From: Pseudomonas sp. NBRC 111124
GTDB lineage: Bacteria; Pseudomonadota; Gammaproteobacteria; Pseudomonadales; Pseudomonadaceae
DNA length: 42,607 nt
Assembly: GCF_001320245.1 (NCBI RefSeq)
Contig: NZ_BCBA01000046.1
Location: forward strand, 1-42,607
Direction: 5' to 3'
Both the position numbers and the translations under genes were made by a program. The notes under the pieces were generated by a model. That model did no database searches and was not told the DNA's origin. It saw only the letters and a program-made list of their open reading frames with translations. Below are positions 24,565-33,319 of the stretch, piece by piece; position 1 is the stretch's first letter, and each line of letters starts with the position of its first letter.

Positions 24565-25668
24565 TCAGATGCCGGTCTTGACCGTGCTCCAGACCCGGGT
24601 GATGGCGCGCATGGCCTGCGGGTCCTGGGACTTCTGGGTGAACAGCCGCGCGCGGGTCTGCTCGTCGGGGTAGATCGCCGGGTCGTTGCGGATATCGGCC
24701 TGCACCAGGGCGGTGGCGGCCGCGTTGCTGTTGGCGTAGTGGATGTAGTTGGTAACCTCGGCCATGGTCTCGGGCTGCAGCAGGTATTCGATGAAGCGGT
24801 GGGCGTTGGCCACGTGCGGGGCGTCATTGGGCAGGTAGAGGCTGTCGAACCAGATCAGCGAGCCTTCTTTCGGGATGAAGAACGCCAGGTTGATGTCCTT
24901 CTTCGCCTCCACCGCGCGGGCCTGGGCGGTGGCGTAGTCGCCGGACCAGGTCAGGGCCATGCATACGTCGCCGTTGGGCAGGCTGGTGAGGTAGTTCACC
25001 GAGTCGAACTTCTTGATGTAGGGGCGGATGCCCATGAGCACGTCCTGGGCGGCCTTGAGGTCGGCCGGCTTGGCGCTCTGGGGGTCTTTGCCGAGGTACT
25101 TGAGGGCCAGCGGGATGACTTCGCTGGGCGCGTCCATCACGGTCACGCCGCAGTCGGCGAAGCGCGAGACGATCTTCGGGTCGAACAGCATGGCCAGCGA
25201 GCCGATGGGTGCGTCGGGCATGCGCTGTTTGATCTTGTCGACGTTGTAGGTGATACCCGAGCTGCCCCAGGTGTAAGGCGCCGAGTAGACCATGCCGGGG
25301 TCGAAGGCTTGCAGACTCTGCACCACTTGCGGGTCGAGGTTGGCCCAGCTGGGCAGTTTGCTCTTGTCCAGCGGCTGGAACACCCCGGCCTTGATCAGCG
25401 GCGGCACCAACGAGCCATTGAGCATCACCAGGTCGTAGCCGGAGCGGCCGGTGAGGAGTTTGGTCTGGACCGTCTCGTAGCCGTCGAAGGTGTCGTAGAT
25501 CACCTTGATGCCGGTCTGCTTTTCGAAATCGGCGAGGGTGTTTTCGCCGATGTAGTCGGTCCAGTTGTACAACCTGAGCGTGTTGCTGGTGTCTGCCTCG
25601 CTGGCCAGGGCGGCCGTGGCGGTACAACACATCAGCAGACTGGAAATCACCTTCAATGCCTTGCGCAT
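24565..25668 (-). CDS. Polyamine-type periplasmic substrate-binding protein (PotF/SpuD-like)
   Basis: This 367-aa protein has a signal peptide (MRKALKVISSLLMCC...ALA, cleaved near residue 22) and the polyamine-binder hallmarks LRLYNWTDYIGENTLADFE (about 31-49), YDTFDGYETVQTKLLTG and YDLVMLNG. It would capture putrescine, spermidine or a similar cation in the periplasm. TGGAG precedes the ATG by 5 bp. It is the first gene of the operon, yet no cognate permease or ATPase gene lies nearby. It may work with a transporter encoded elsewhere or act as a sensor input. Confidence 0.9.
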   Translation of the reverse strand: MRKALKVISSLLMCCTATAALASEADTSNTLRLYNWTDYIGENTLADFEKQTGIKVIYDTFDGYETVQTKLLTGRSGYDLVMLNGSLVPPLIKAGVFQPLDKSKLPSWANLDPQVVQSLQAFDPGMVYSAPYTWGSSGITYNVDKIKQRMPDAPIGSLAMLFDPKIVSRFADCGVTVMDAPSEVIPLALKYLGKDPQSAKPADLKAAQDVLMGIRPYIKKFDSVNYLTSLPNGDVCMALTWSGDYATAQARAVEAKKDINLAFFIPKEGSLIWFDSLYLPNDAPHVANAHRFIEYLLQPETMAEVTNYIHYANSNAAATALVQADIRNDPAIYPDEQTRARLFTQKSQDPQAMRAITRVWSTVKTGI

Positions 25669-25748
25669 AGCAACTCCATCGTGTGATCAGGATCGGCTCG
25701 GGCGAGCTGATGGAGCCACTATCCGGGGGATTGGCCTACGGGACCATA

Positions 25749-25760
25749 ACCCGAATGGGT
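25749..25760. promoter_or_regulatory. Dyad ACCCGAATGGGT in divergent promoter region
   Basis: ACCC-N4-GGGT has perfect 4-bp arms. It is placed 80 bp upstream of the PotF-like gene and about 140 bp upstream of the FAD oxidoreductase gene. It is a candidate site for the LuxR-type regulator of this locus. Confidence 0.4.
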
Positions 25761-25791
25761 GGGGTCGGCGTCCATAGGCTTAACTTATAAA

Positions 25792-25828
25792 TGCATACGT
25801 TTAATCGATTTTATTTATGCACAGTGCA
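25792..25828. promoter_or_regulatory. AT-rich region with TGCATA/TATGCA and TGCACAGTGCA dyads
   Basis: TGCATA (25792-25797) and TATGCA (25816-25821) form a 30-bp spaced dyad. It overlaps the 11-bp perfect palindrome TGCACAGTGCA (25818-25828). This is the most AT-rich stretch of the 229-bp divergent gap and probably contains the oxidoreductase promoter and an operator. Confidence 0.45.
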
Positions 25829-25897
25829 CTGCAAGGATGCGTGGCACAGGGCACCCATTGCTCGGCGCCCTTTTCGGTCCCTTTCTGGAGAAGCACG

Positions 25898-27289
25898 ATG
25901 CGCCCTTTCTGGCTGGAACAAGCCCTGAAACATCAGTCCGACGAACCCTGTCCGCCCCTGCGACAGGACACCCGCGCCGATGTCTGCATCGTCGGCGGCG
26001 GCTATACCGGCCTGTGGACCGCCATCATGCTCAAGGAACAGAACCCTGAACTCGATGTGGTCATCGTCGAAGCGGACATCTGCGGCGCGGGGGCCAGTGG
26101 GCGCAACGGCGGCTGTGCGCTGTCCTGGTCGGCGAAGTTCTTTACCCTGGAGCGACTTTTCGGGCTCGAGGAGGCCGTGCGCCTGGTCAAGGCGTCGGAG
26201 CAGAGCATTTACGCCATCGGCGACTTCTGCAAAAAGTACGGCGTGGAAGCCGACTATCGGCTCGACGGCACGCTTTATACCTCGACCAGCCAGGCTCAGG
26301 TCGGCTCCACCGACGCGGTGGTCGCGGCGCTTGAGCGCCATGGCATCAACACCTTCTGCAAACGCCCGCTTGCCGATGTGCAACGGATGGCGGGCTCGGC
26401 CCAGCACCTTGAGGGCTGGTACTCGCCCGCAGCGGCCAGCGTGCAGCCGGCCAAGCTGGTGCGTGGCCTGCGCCGCGTGGCACTGGGGCTGGGCGTGCGC
26501 ATTCATGAAGGCTCGCCGATGGTCGGCCTGGACGAAGGGCAGCCCGCCACGGTCGTGACACCCCACGGCAAAGTCACCTGCGCCAACGTGGTGCTGGCGA
26601 TCAATGCCTGGATGTCGCGAACCTTTCCGCAGTTCTCGCGTTCGGTGGCCATTGTTTCGAGCGACATGATCATTACCGAACCCCGGCCGGACCTGCTGCA
26701 GCGCATAGGCCTGACCAGCGGCGTGACCGTGCTCGACTCACGAATCTTCGTTCACTACTACCACAACACCCCCGACGGGCGAATCATGCTGGGCAAAGGC
26801 GGCAATACCTTCGCTTTCGGCGGGCGCATGCTGTCGGTGTTCGACCAGCCATCGCCGTATGCGAACCTGCTGCGCGATTCGCTGGAAAAATTCTTCCCGG
26901 CATTCACCGGCGTCGATATTGCGGCGACCTGGAACGGCCCTTCGGATCGGTCGGTCACCGGTTTGCCGTTCTTCGGCCGCATGGGCACCAAAGGCAATAT
27001 TTTCTACGGTTTCGGGTATTCCGGAAGTGGTGTGGGCCCGTGCCACATGGGCGGTCAGATCCTGTCTTCGCTGGTGCTGGGGCTGGACAACCCATGGACA
27101 CGCTCGCCATTGCTCAACGGCCCGCTCGGGCATTTCCCGCCGGAGCCCATCCGCTACCTGGGTTCATTGATGGTGCGCAATGCCATTCGCCGCAAGGAGC
27201 GCGCCGAGGACCTTGGCCGGCGCCCTCGCCGGCTGGACGTCCATCTGGCCAAGTTTGCTGCGGCTGCCGGCAAGGCGGACAAGGCGTGA
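25898..27289 (+). CDS. FAD-dependent amine/amino acid oxidoreductase (PuuB/DadA family)
   Basis: This 463-aa DAO-fold flavoprotein begins MRPFWLEQALK and has the FAD motif VCIVGGGYTGLWTAIML (about 28-44), with GAGASGRNGGC at the next FAD contact (about 64-74) and GYSGSGVGPCHMGG near the C-terminus. PuuB-like members oxidise gamma-glutamylputrescine or related secondary amines; DadA-like members oxidise D-amino acids. The start at 25898 follows TGGAGA at 8 bp; 27 upstream codons are open but unsupported. It is divergent from the polyamine-type binding protein/aminotransferase operon, which supports an amine substrate. Confidence 0.87.
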   Translation: MRPFWLEQALKHQSDEPCPPLRQDTRADVCIVGGGYTGLWTAIMLKEQNPELDVVIVEADICGAGASGRNGGCALSWSAKFFTLERLFGLEEAVRLVKASEQSIYAIGDFCKKYGVEADYRLDGTLYTSTSQAQVGSTDAVVAALERHGINTFCKRPLADVQRMAGSAQHLEGWYSPAAASVQPAKLVRGLRRVALGLGVRIHEGSPMVGLDEGQPATVVTPHGKVTCANVVLAINAWMSRTFPQFSRSVAIVSSDMIITEPRPDLLQRIGLTSGVTVLDSRIFVHYYHNTPDGRIMLGKGGNTFAFGGRMLSVFDQPSPYANLLRDSLEKFFPAFTGVDIAATWNGPSDRSVTGLPFFGRMGTKGNIFYGFGYSGSGVGPCHMGGQILSSLVLGLDNPWTRSPLLNGPLGHFPPEPIRYLGSLMVRNAIRRKERAEDLGRRPRRLDVHLAKFAAAAGKADKA

Positions 27290-27304
27290 GCGCTCGACAG
27301 CCCC

Positions 27305-27412
27305 GGGGCTGCTTCGCAGCCCATCGCCGGCAAGCGCGGCTCCCACCTTGATCGGCGTACGCAGGACCCTGTGGGAGCCGCGCTTGCCGGCGATGGGCCG
27401 TAAAGCGGCCCC
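27305..27412. repeat. Inverted pair of REP elements
   Basis: Two copies of a 42-bp REP-like sequence (27305-27346 and 27371-27412), with core GCCGCGCTTGCCGGCGATGG, face each other across 24 bp. They separate the convergent oxidoreductase and quinone oxidoreductase genes and can fold as a large stem that probably ends both transcripts. Confidence 0.85.
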
Positions 27413-27434
27413 GGCAATCCAAGCTGCCCTATGA

Positions 27435-28139
27435 TCAGCGCGGCAGCGGATACAGCGCCTCATCGAACTGGTCCAGCCGTGGGAAGCTCAGCGGCAGGTC
27501 ATCCGACAGATGCTGGAGGCGCTGTTCGTAACTGTGCAGGAACGCCTGGCGCGCCTCGTCGCTGATGTACGGCACATGCCAGGCCACGAACGGCTCCAGC
27601 ACCTCGAAACCGACATAGGCCAGGGTGCCGCGCAGGATCGGCCGCAGCATGTCTTGCAGCGGCCCGTGGATCGCCCCTTCGCCGAACATGTGCTCGCGCC
27701 CGCCCAGGGTCACGGTCACCAATGCGCGCTTGCCGGCCAGGCCGCCCTGGTCGTAGAAACGCTTGCCGCCGTAGCACACCCCGGACACCAGCACGCGGTC
27801 GATCCAGCCCTTGAGCATCGCCGGCGCCGAGAACCAGAAGATCGGGAAGTTCAGCACCAGCAGGTCGGCCCACAGCAGCTTGTCCAGTTCTTGCTGGATA
27901 TCCGCCGCGATGGAGCCGCTCTTCACGCCCAGACGCTGTTCCAGCGCATACACCAGGTACTCCGGGTTTTCCCGGTGGCTGAAGTCGTCGGCGCTGGCCA
28001 CCGGGTTCCAGCCCATGGCGTACAGGTCGCTGACCTGCACCTCATGGCCCTGGGCGCGGAAGGTCTGTGCCGCCTGATCACGCAGTGCGGCGGTGAAGGA
28101 CTGAGGCTCGGGGTGAGCGTGAACGATCAACACTTTCAT
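27435..28139 (-). CDS. NAD(P)H quinone oxidoreductase (flavodoxin-fold, NQO1/MdaB-like)
   Basis: This 234-aa protein of the flavodoxin-like NAD(P)H oxidoreductase family starts MKVLIVHAHPEPQSFTAAL, the FMN/FAD pyrophosphate-binding signature. It has LLVLNFPIFWFSAPAMLKGWI (about 93-113), where the NQO family has its QFPLxWFxxPAxLKGW segment. It would reduce quinones by two electrons in the cytoplasm. GAGGA lies 6 bp before the ATG at 28139; a TTG two codons earlier is less likely. It is the last gene of the peptide-type ABC operon, 9 bp after the ATPase gene, an uncommon partner for a transporter. Confidence 0.9.
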   Translation of the reverse strand: MKVLIVHAHPEPQSFTAALRDQAAQTFRAQGHEVQVSDLYAMGWNPVASADDFSHRENPEYLVYALEQRLGVKSGSIAADIQQELDKLLWADLLVLNFPIFWFSAPAMLKGWIDRVLVSGVCYGGKRFYDQGGLAGKRALVTVTLGGREHMFGEGAIHGPLQDMLRPILRGTLAYVGFEVLEPFVAWHVPYISDEARQAFLHSYEQRLQHLSDDLPLSFPRLDQFDEALYPLPR

Positions 28140-28148
28140 GGGCAATCC

Positions 28149-29783
28149 TCAAACAGTTGCCAAAGGGGAATGGGCGTTGCGCGCCGCCAGCAGGCGGTCG
28201 AGCCAGTCGGGGTCCATCTCCGGTTCGCAGGAGAACAGCAGCCCGGTGTAGTCACGGTGCGGCGGCTGGAAGATCGCTTCGCGGCTGCCGTGGTCGACCA
28301 CCCGCCCGCGCTGCATCACCAGCACCTCGTCGGCGATGGCGCGCACGGTGGCCACGTCATGGGTGATGAACAGGTAGGCCACGTCCAGCTCGCGCTGGAT
28401 ACGGTCGAGCAGTTTCAGCACGCCTTCGGCCACCAGCTGGTCGAGGGCCGAGGTCACTTCGTCGCAGATGATCAGCTGGGGCTCTGCGGCCAGGGCACGG
28501 GCGATGCAGATCCGCTGCTTCTGCCCGCCCGACAGCTCGCGTGGCAGGCGGTCCATGTACTTGGCCGGCTCCAGGTCGATCATTCGCAGCAGTTCGGCGA
28601 CTCGCTCGCGCAGCGCCTTGCCCTTGAGCCCGAGGTAGAAGCCCAGTGGCCGGCCGATGATGTCGACGATGCGCTGGCGTGGGTTGAGCGCGGTGTCGGG
28701 GATCTGGTAGATCATCTGGATGCGCCGCAGCTGCTCCTTGCTGCGCTGGCGGTAGTCGGCCGGCAAGGCCTCACCGTCATACAGCACCTGGCCCGAGGTC
28801 GGCGGCAGCAGGCCGCTGATCAGGCGCGCGGTGGTGCTCTTGCCGCTGCCCGATTCGCCGATCACCGCCAGGGTCTGACCGCGATAGAGCTTCAGCGACA
28901 CATCGTGCAGCACCGGATGCTGGCCATAGCGGGCATCGGCGTTGCGCACTTCGAGCAAGGGCTTCTCATCGAGTGGGCAGGGCTTGGCCGTGGTGTGGAA
29001 ATTGCGCACCGCCCACAGCGACTGGGTGTAGGCCTGCTGCGGGGCGCTGAGCATGTGGCGGGTCTGCGCCTCTTCCACCAGGCTGCCGTGGCGCAGCACC
29101 ATGATGCGGTCGGCCATCTGCGCCACCACCGCCAGGTCATGGCTGATGTACAGCGCAGCGCTGCCGAAGGTCTTCACCGCGTCACGGATCGCCGCCAGTA
29201 CCTCAATCTGGGTGGTAACGTCCAGCGCCGTGGTCGGTTCGTCGAAGATGATCAGGTCCGGGTGGCAGGCCATGGCCATGGCGGTCATCACCCGCTGCAG
29301 CTGGCCGCCGGACAGCTGGTGCGGGTAGCGCTGGCCGATGTGTTCAGGGTCGGGCAGGCGCAGGATGCGGTACAGCTCCACCGCCTCGGCCTCGGCCTTG
29401 GCGCGGTCGAGGCCGCCGTTGACCACTGCCGTTTCCACATGCTGGTCGATCAGCCGGTGGGCCGGGTTGAACGAGGCCGCAGCGCTCTGCGCCACATAGG
29501 CGATGCGCAGGCCGCGCAGCTTGCGCAGAGTTTCGGTGTTGCAATCGAGCAACTGGATGCCATCGAAGCACACGCTGCCGCCGGTGATCCGGCAGCCGTC
29601 GCGCACGTAGCCCATCGCGGCCAGGCCCAAGGTCGACTTGCCGGCACCGGACTCGCCGATCAGGCCCAGCACCTCGCCGCGCTTGAGGGTCAGGTCGATG
29701 CCCTTGATCAGCGGGTGCCAGGCGTCGTCATGCTGGCCTTCGATGCGCAGGCCGCGGATTTCCAGCAAGGTGTCAGGGTTCAT
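28149..29783 (-). CDS. ABC transporter, fused double ATPase (DppD-DppF/GsiA type)
   Basis: This 544-aa protein contains two complete ABC domains. The first has Walker A GESGAGKST (43-51), signature LSGGQLQRV and Walker B LIIFDEPTTALD. The second (from about residue 290) has GESGSGKST, LSGGQKQRICIARAL and LIICDEVTSALD, with Val in place of the usual Pro after Glu. It energises uptake through the two permeases encoded just upstream. The start at 29783 is favoured (AAGGAG at 8 bp); a GTG at 29792 has no room for a ribosome-binding site. It begins 2 bp after the DppC-like stop. Confidence 0.93.
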   Translation of the reverse strand: MNPDTLLEIRGLRIEGQHDDAWHPLIKGIDLTLKRGEVLGLIGESGAGKSTLGLAAMGYVRDGCRITGGSVCFDGIQLLDCNTETLRKLRGLRIAYVAQSAAASFNPAHRLIDQHVETAVVNGGLDRAKAEAEAVELYRILRLPDPEHIGQRYPHQLSGGQLQRVMTAMAMACHPDLIIFDEPTTALDVTTQIEVLAAIRDAVKTFGSAALYISHDLAVVAQMADRIMVLRHGSLVEEAQTRHMLSAPQQAYTQSLWAVRNFHTTAKPCPLDEKPLLEVRNADARYGQHPVLHDVSLKLYRGQTLAVIGESGSGKSTTARLISGLLPPTSGQVLYDGEALPADYRQRSKEQLRRIQMIYQIPDTALNPRQRIVDIIGRPLGFYLGLKGKALRERVAELLRMIDLEPAKYMDRLPRELSGGQKQRICIARALAAEPQLIICDEVTSALDQLVAEGVLKLLDRIQRELDVAYLFITHDVATVRAIADEVLVMQRGRVVDHGSREAIFQPPHRDYTGLLFSCEPEMDPDWLDRLLAARNAHSPLATV

Positions 29784-29785
29784 GC

Positions 29786-30613
29786 TCAGCACTCCTTCAG
29801 GCCACTGGACAGGTGCAGCACCCAGTCGACGACGAAGTTCACGCTCACCGTGATCAACGCCACCGCCAGGGCCGGAAGCAGCGGGCTGATGTCACCGAAG
29901 GTGATCAGCACCGCGTTGTCGCGCACCATGCTGCCCCAGTCGGCGGTCGGCGGCTGGATGCCGAGGCCGAGGAACGACAAGGCACTGATGAACAGGAAGA
30001 CGAAACAGAAGCGCAGGCCGAACTCGGCAATCAGCGGCGCCGCCGCATTGGGTAGCACTTCGCGGGTGACCAGCCACCACAGCCCTTCGCCGCGCAACCG
30101 TGCGGCTTCGACGAAGTCCTGCACCACCACGTTCATCGCCACCGCCCGCGACAGGCGGAACACCCGGGTGGCGTCGAGCAAGGCGATCACCAGCACCAGC
30201 GAGGTGGCGGTGGTGCCGACCACGCTCAGGATCAGCAAGGCGAAGATCAGCTGCGGGATGGCCATCAGGATGTCCACCAGGCGCGACAGGCCCTGGTCGA
30301 TCCAGCCGCCCTTGATGGCCGCCACCAACCCGCACAGGCCACCCAGCAGGAACGCCAGGCTGGTGGTCAGGAAGGCGATGCCGAGGGTGTTGCGAGCGCC
30401 GAACAGCAGGCGGCTCAAGGTGTCGCGGCCTAGGTTGTCGGTGCCCAGCAGGAACTGCGCGCTCCACGGCGCGAAGCCTTCGCCGACCACCTGGGTTTCG
30501 CCGTACGGCGCCAACAGCGGCGCAAACAGCGCCACCACGGTGTAGGCAACAATCACCAGCAGGCCGAACTTGGCGCTCAGGGGCGCACGCAGCACAGGTG
30601 TGATCAAGTTCAT
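29786..30613 (-). CDS. ABC transporter permease, DppC-like
   Basis: This 275-aa inner-membrane permease has about six helices. It starts MNLITPVLRAPLSAKFGLLV and has FLLGTDNLGRDTLSRLLFGAR (about 54-74), the hallmark of the DppC/OppC N-terminal region. The EAA coupling loop is near VVQDFVEAARLRGEGLWWLVTREVLPN. It would pair with the DppB-like protein, whose gene ends 3 bp upstream. Confidence 0.92.
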   Translation of the reverse strand: MNLITPVLRAPLSAKFGLLVIVAYTVVALFAPLLAPYGETQVVGEGFAPWSAQFLLGTDNLGRDTLSRLLFGARNTLGIAFLTTSLAFLLGGLCGLVAAIKGGWIDQGLSRLVDILMAIPQLIFALLILSVVGTTATSLVLVIALLDATRVFRLSRAVAMNVVVQDFVEAARLRGEGLWWLVTREVLPNAAAPLIAEFGLRFCFVFLFISALSFLGLGIQPPTADWGSMVRDNAVLITFGDISPLLPALAVALITVSVNFVVDWVLHLSSGLKEC

Positions 30614-30616
30614 GGT

Positions 30617-31576
30617 CTACCCCTTCGGATGCATCAGGCGTGGGTTGCTGGCGATCGACAGCACGTCGGCGCCGGTATTGAGCAAGATGTAGGTGCCGGC
30701 GAAGATCAGGCTGCAGGCCTGCACCACCGGGATGTCGCGCTTGGCCACCGCGTCCACCAGCAACTGGCCGAGCCCCGGGTAGACGAACACCACCTCCACC
30801 ACCACCACGCCCACCACCAGGTACGCCAGGTTCAGCGCCACCACGTTGACGATCGGTGCCAGGGCATTGGGTAAGGCATGCTTGAAGATCACCCGCGCCG
30901 GCGACACGCCCTTGAGCCGGGCCATTTCGATGTAGGGGCTGGCCAGCAGGTTGATCAGCGAGGCGCGGGTCATGCGCATCATCTGCGCGATCACCACCAG
31001 GCTCAGGGTCGCCACCGGCAGCACCGAGACTTCCAGCACCTCGCCCAGCGAGGCGTCGGCAGGCAGGCTGGAGATGCCCGGCAGCCATTCGAGCTTGACC
31101 GCGAACACCAGGATCAGCAGGTAGGCAACGAAGAACTCGGGGAACGACACGGCGCTCAAGGCGCCGGTATTGAGCAGGCGGTCGAACCAACTGTTGCGGT
31201 ACAACGCCGCAAGCATGCCCAGCAGCAACGCCGTCGGCACCGAGAACAGCGCCGCCAGCAGGGCCAGGCTGAAGGTGTTGCCCAGCCGCGTGCCCACCAG
31301 TTCGATGATCGGCCGCTGGTTGGCCAGCGACACCCCCAGGTCACCGTGCAGCAGGCGCCACGCCCATTGCACGAAACGCTCCACGGGCGACAGGTCCAGC
31401 CCCAGCTGGGCGCGCAGGGCCGCCACGGTTTCCGGGGTGGCCGACTGGCCGAGCATGGCCTGGGCGATGTCGCCTGGCAGCAGGCTGACTGCCAGGAAGA
31501 TCACCACCGAGACCGCAAACAGCGACAACAGGCCCAGGGCCAGCCGCTGCACAAGCAGTTTGCCAAGATTGTTCAC
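30617..31576 (-). CDS. ABC transporter permease, DppB-like
   Basis: This 319-aa inner-membrane permease starts MNNLGKLLVQRLALGLLSLF and has the DppB-type periplasmic region near ARLQLGLD-like AALRAQLGLDLSPVERFVQW (about 53-72). Its EAA loop is LASPYIEMARLKGVSPARV (about 205-223). It forms the translocation pore with the DppC-like subunit. A 74-bp gap holding four 13-bp repeats separates it from the binding-protein gene. Confidence 0.92.
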   Translation of the reverse strand: MNNLGKLLVQRLALGLLSLFAVSVVIFLAVSLLPGDIAQAMLGQSATPETVAALRAQLGLDLSPVERFVQWAWRLLHGDLGVSLANQRPIIELVGTRLGNTFSLALLAALFSVPTALLLGMLAALYRNSWFDRLLNTGALSAVSFPEFFVAYLLILVFAVKLEWLPGISSLPADASLGEVLEVSVLPVATLSLVVIAQMMRMTRASLINLLASPYIEMARLKGVSPARVIFKHALPNALAPIVNVVALNLAYLVVGVVVVEVVFVYPGLGQLLVDAVAKRDIPVVQACSLIFAGTYILLNTGADVLSIASNPRLMHPKG

Positions 31577-31591
31577 CGCATCACTCCTTCA

Positions 31592-31643
31592 CTGGACGCC
31601 TTCGCTGGATGCATCGACTGGATACCCCGACTGAATACAGGTT
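31592..31643. repeat. Four imperfect 13-bp tandem repeats
   Basis: CTGGACGCCTTCG, CTGGATGCATCGA, CTGGATACCCCGA and CTGAATACAGGTT follow one another at exactly 13-bp period. They fill most of the gap between the binding-protein stop and the DppB-like start. They may be a slippage product or affect mRNA processing between an abundant binding protein and less abundant permeases. Confidence 0.55.
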
Positions 31644-31650
31644 CAGCGGC

Positions 31651-33252
31651 TCAAGCCTGCCACCAGCGCTCGATCACCCGCAGGCCATCCAACTCGCCAT
31701 AAGGCGCCGTGAGCGGGCCATGGGCCACGCGGCTGGAGCGGGCCGCGACAGAGCTGGCGAACAGCGGCACGATAGCCCCGCCTTCATCGCGGCACAGCGC
31801 CTGCATTTCGTTGTACATCTCGCGGCGCAGCGGCTCGTTCATCTCGCCACGGGCGGCGTTGAGCAGCTGGTTGAAGCGCGGGTTGTCCCAGTGGGTCTCG
31901 TTCCACGCCGCGCCCTTGGCGTAGCCGATGCTGAACATGCGGTCGGCGGTGAGGCTGGAGTACCAGAACGAGGTGGTGAACGGCTGCTTCATCCACACGT
32001 TGGTGAAGAAACCATCGGCCGGTTCGCGCACCACGTCGATGTCGATCCCGGCCTGGCGCGCCTGCTCCTTGAACAGCACCGAGGCATCCACCGCGCCGCT
32101 GTAGGCGGCATCGGAAGCCTGCAGGCGCACCTTGAGGCTGTCCATGCCGGCCTGGCGCAGGTAGAAACGGGCTTTGTCCGGGTCGTAGACGCGCTGCTCC
32201 AGCGCCGGGTTGATGAAGCGGTTGGCCGGCTGCAGCGGGTGGTCGTTGCCGACCTGGCCGTAGCCATAGAGCACCGAGGCCAGCAGGGTCTCGCGGTTGA
32301 TCGCGTGCTTGAGGGCCATGCGCACGTTGTTGTCGCGGAACTGCTCGCTGTCGGTGAGCATCGGGAAGGTGTAGTGCTGAGCGCCCTTGGTTTCCTCGAT
32401 CACCAGCTTGGGGTTGCGCTTGAGCAGGGACACGGTCTTGAGGTCGACCTTGTTGATCACATCGACCTTGCCGGTGACCAGGGCGTTGACCCGCGCGGCG
32501 CCGTCGGCGATGGCGATCAGCTCGGCACTGGCGAAGTGCGCCCTGCCCGGCTTCCAGTAGTCCGGGCTGCGCTCAAGGTCCATGCGCACGCCCGGCTCGA
32601 AGCCCTTGATGCGGTAGCCGCCGGTGCCGACGCCGGCCTGCCAGTCGGCCAAGCCGTCCTTGGCGGGCATGATCACCAGGTGGTAATCGGCGACCACGTA
32701 GGCGAAGTCGGCGTTACCCGAGTGCAGCTCGAACACCACGGTGTCGGGGGCGCTGGCGTGCACCTTGGCGACATCGCCCAGCACGGTCTTGGCCGCAGAC
32801 GTGGACGTGTCGCCCAGGTGGTGCTGGATCGAAGCCACCACGTCATCGGCGCTCAGGGTCTTGCCGTTGTGGAAGGTCACGCCCTGGCGCAGGGCGAAGG
32901 TCCAGACCTTGGCGTCGGGGCTCGATTCCCAGCGCTCGGCCAGCTCGGGGATGGCAGTGCCGTCCACGGAAATTTCGGTGAGCGTGTTGTACACCGCCGA
33001 AAAACCGATGAAGGTAAAGGTGTCGACCCACGAGCCTGGGTCCCTGGAGTCGGTGGTGCTGCCCCCGGCCAGGCCCAGGCGCAAGGTGCCGCCCGGCTTT
33101 GGCGTGGCCTCTTCGGCATGGCCAGGCAGCGGCAGGCCGAGGGAGAACGCCCCGGCAATGGCCGCAGCGGCCGCGCTGTACTTGAGGAAATCCCGGCGCG
33201 GCAGGCCGCCGTCGAGAATGGCGTGAGGATTGTTCTTGTTGTTATCGCTCAT
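31651..33252 (-). CDS. Peptide/nickel-type ABC substrate-binding protein (SBP family 5), Tat-exported
   Basis: This 533-aa extracellular solute-binding protein of family 5 has a Tat signal, LPRRDFLKYS (about 17-26), a hydrophobic stretch (about 27-42) and a cleavage site near GHAEEA. The family region EITLR-like ISVDGTAIPELAERWE and VWTFALRQGVTFHNGKTLSADDV (about 95-140) is present. Family 5 proteins bind peptides, nickel, opines or other small solutes. Tat export suggests folding before export, perhaps with a bound cofactor or metal. Operon partners are both permeases, the fused ATPase and a quinone reductase. The ligand is unknown. Confidence 0.9.
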   Translation of the reverse strand: MSDNNKNNPHAILDGGLPRRDFLKYSAAAAAIAGAFSLGLPLPGHAEEATPKPGGTLRLGLAGGSTTDSRDPGSWVDTFTFIGFSAVYNTLTEISVDGTAIPELAERWESSPDAKVWTFALRQGVTFHNGKTLSADDVVASIQHHLGDTSTSAAKTVLGDVAKVHASAPDTVVFELHSGNADFAYVVADYHLVIMPAKDGLADWQAGVGTGGYRIKGFEPGVRMDLERSPDYWKPGRAHFASAELIAIADGAARVNALVTGKVDVINKVDLKTVSLLKRNPKLVIEETKGAQHYTFPMLTDSEQFRDNNVRMALKHAINRETLLASVLYGYGQVGNDHPLQPANRFINPALEQRVYDPDKARFYLRQAGMDSLKVRLQASDAAYSGAVDASVLFKEQARQAGIDIDVVREPADGFFTNVWMKQPFTTSFWYSSLTADRMFSIGYAKGAAWNETHWDNPRFNQLLNAARGEMNEPLRREMYNEMQALCRDEGGAIVPLFASSVAARSSRVAHGPLTAPYGELDGLRVIERWWQA

Positions 33253-33319
33253 GGCATTTGCCCCTGTTGAACCGCAAGGAATTGTTGTTCGGTCAAAGCG
33301 GATTGCGTAGAAGCTGTTT

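Noticed and set aside
27510..30545. Rightward open frame of 1011 codons over the quinone reductase and ABC genes
   Set aside because: The opposite strand encodes proteins with complete catalytic motifs; the rightward product is low-complexity and crosses several gene borders.
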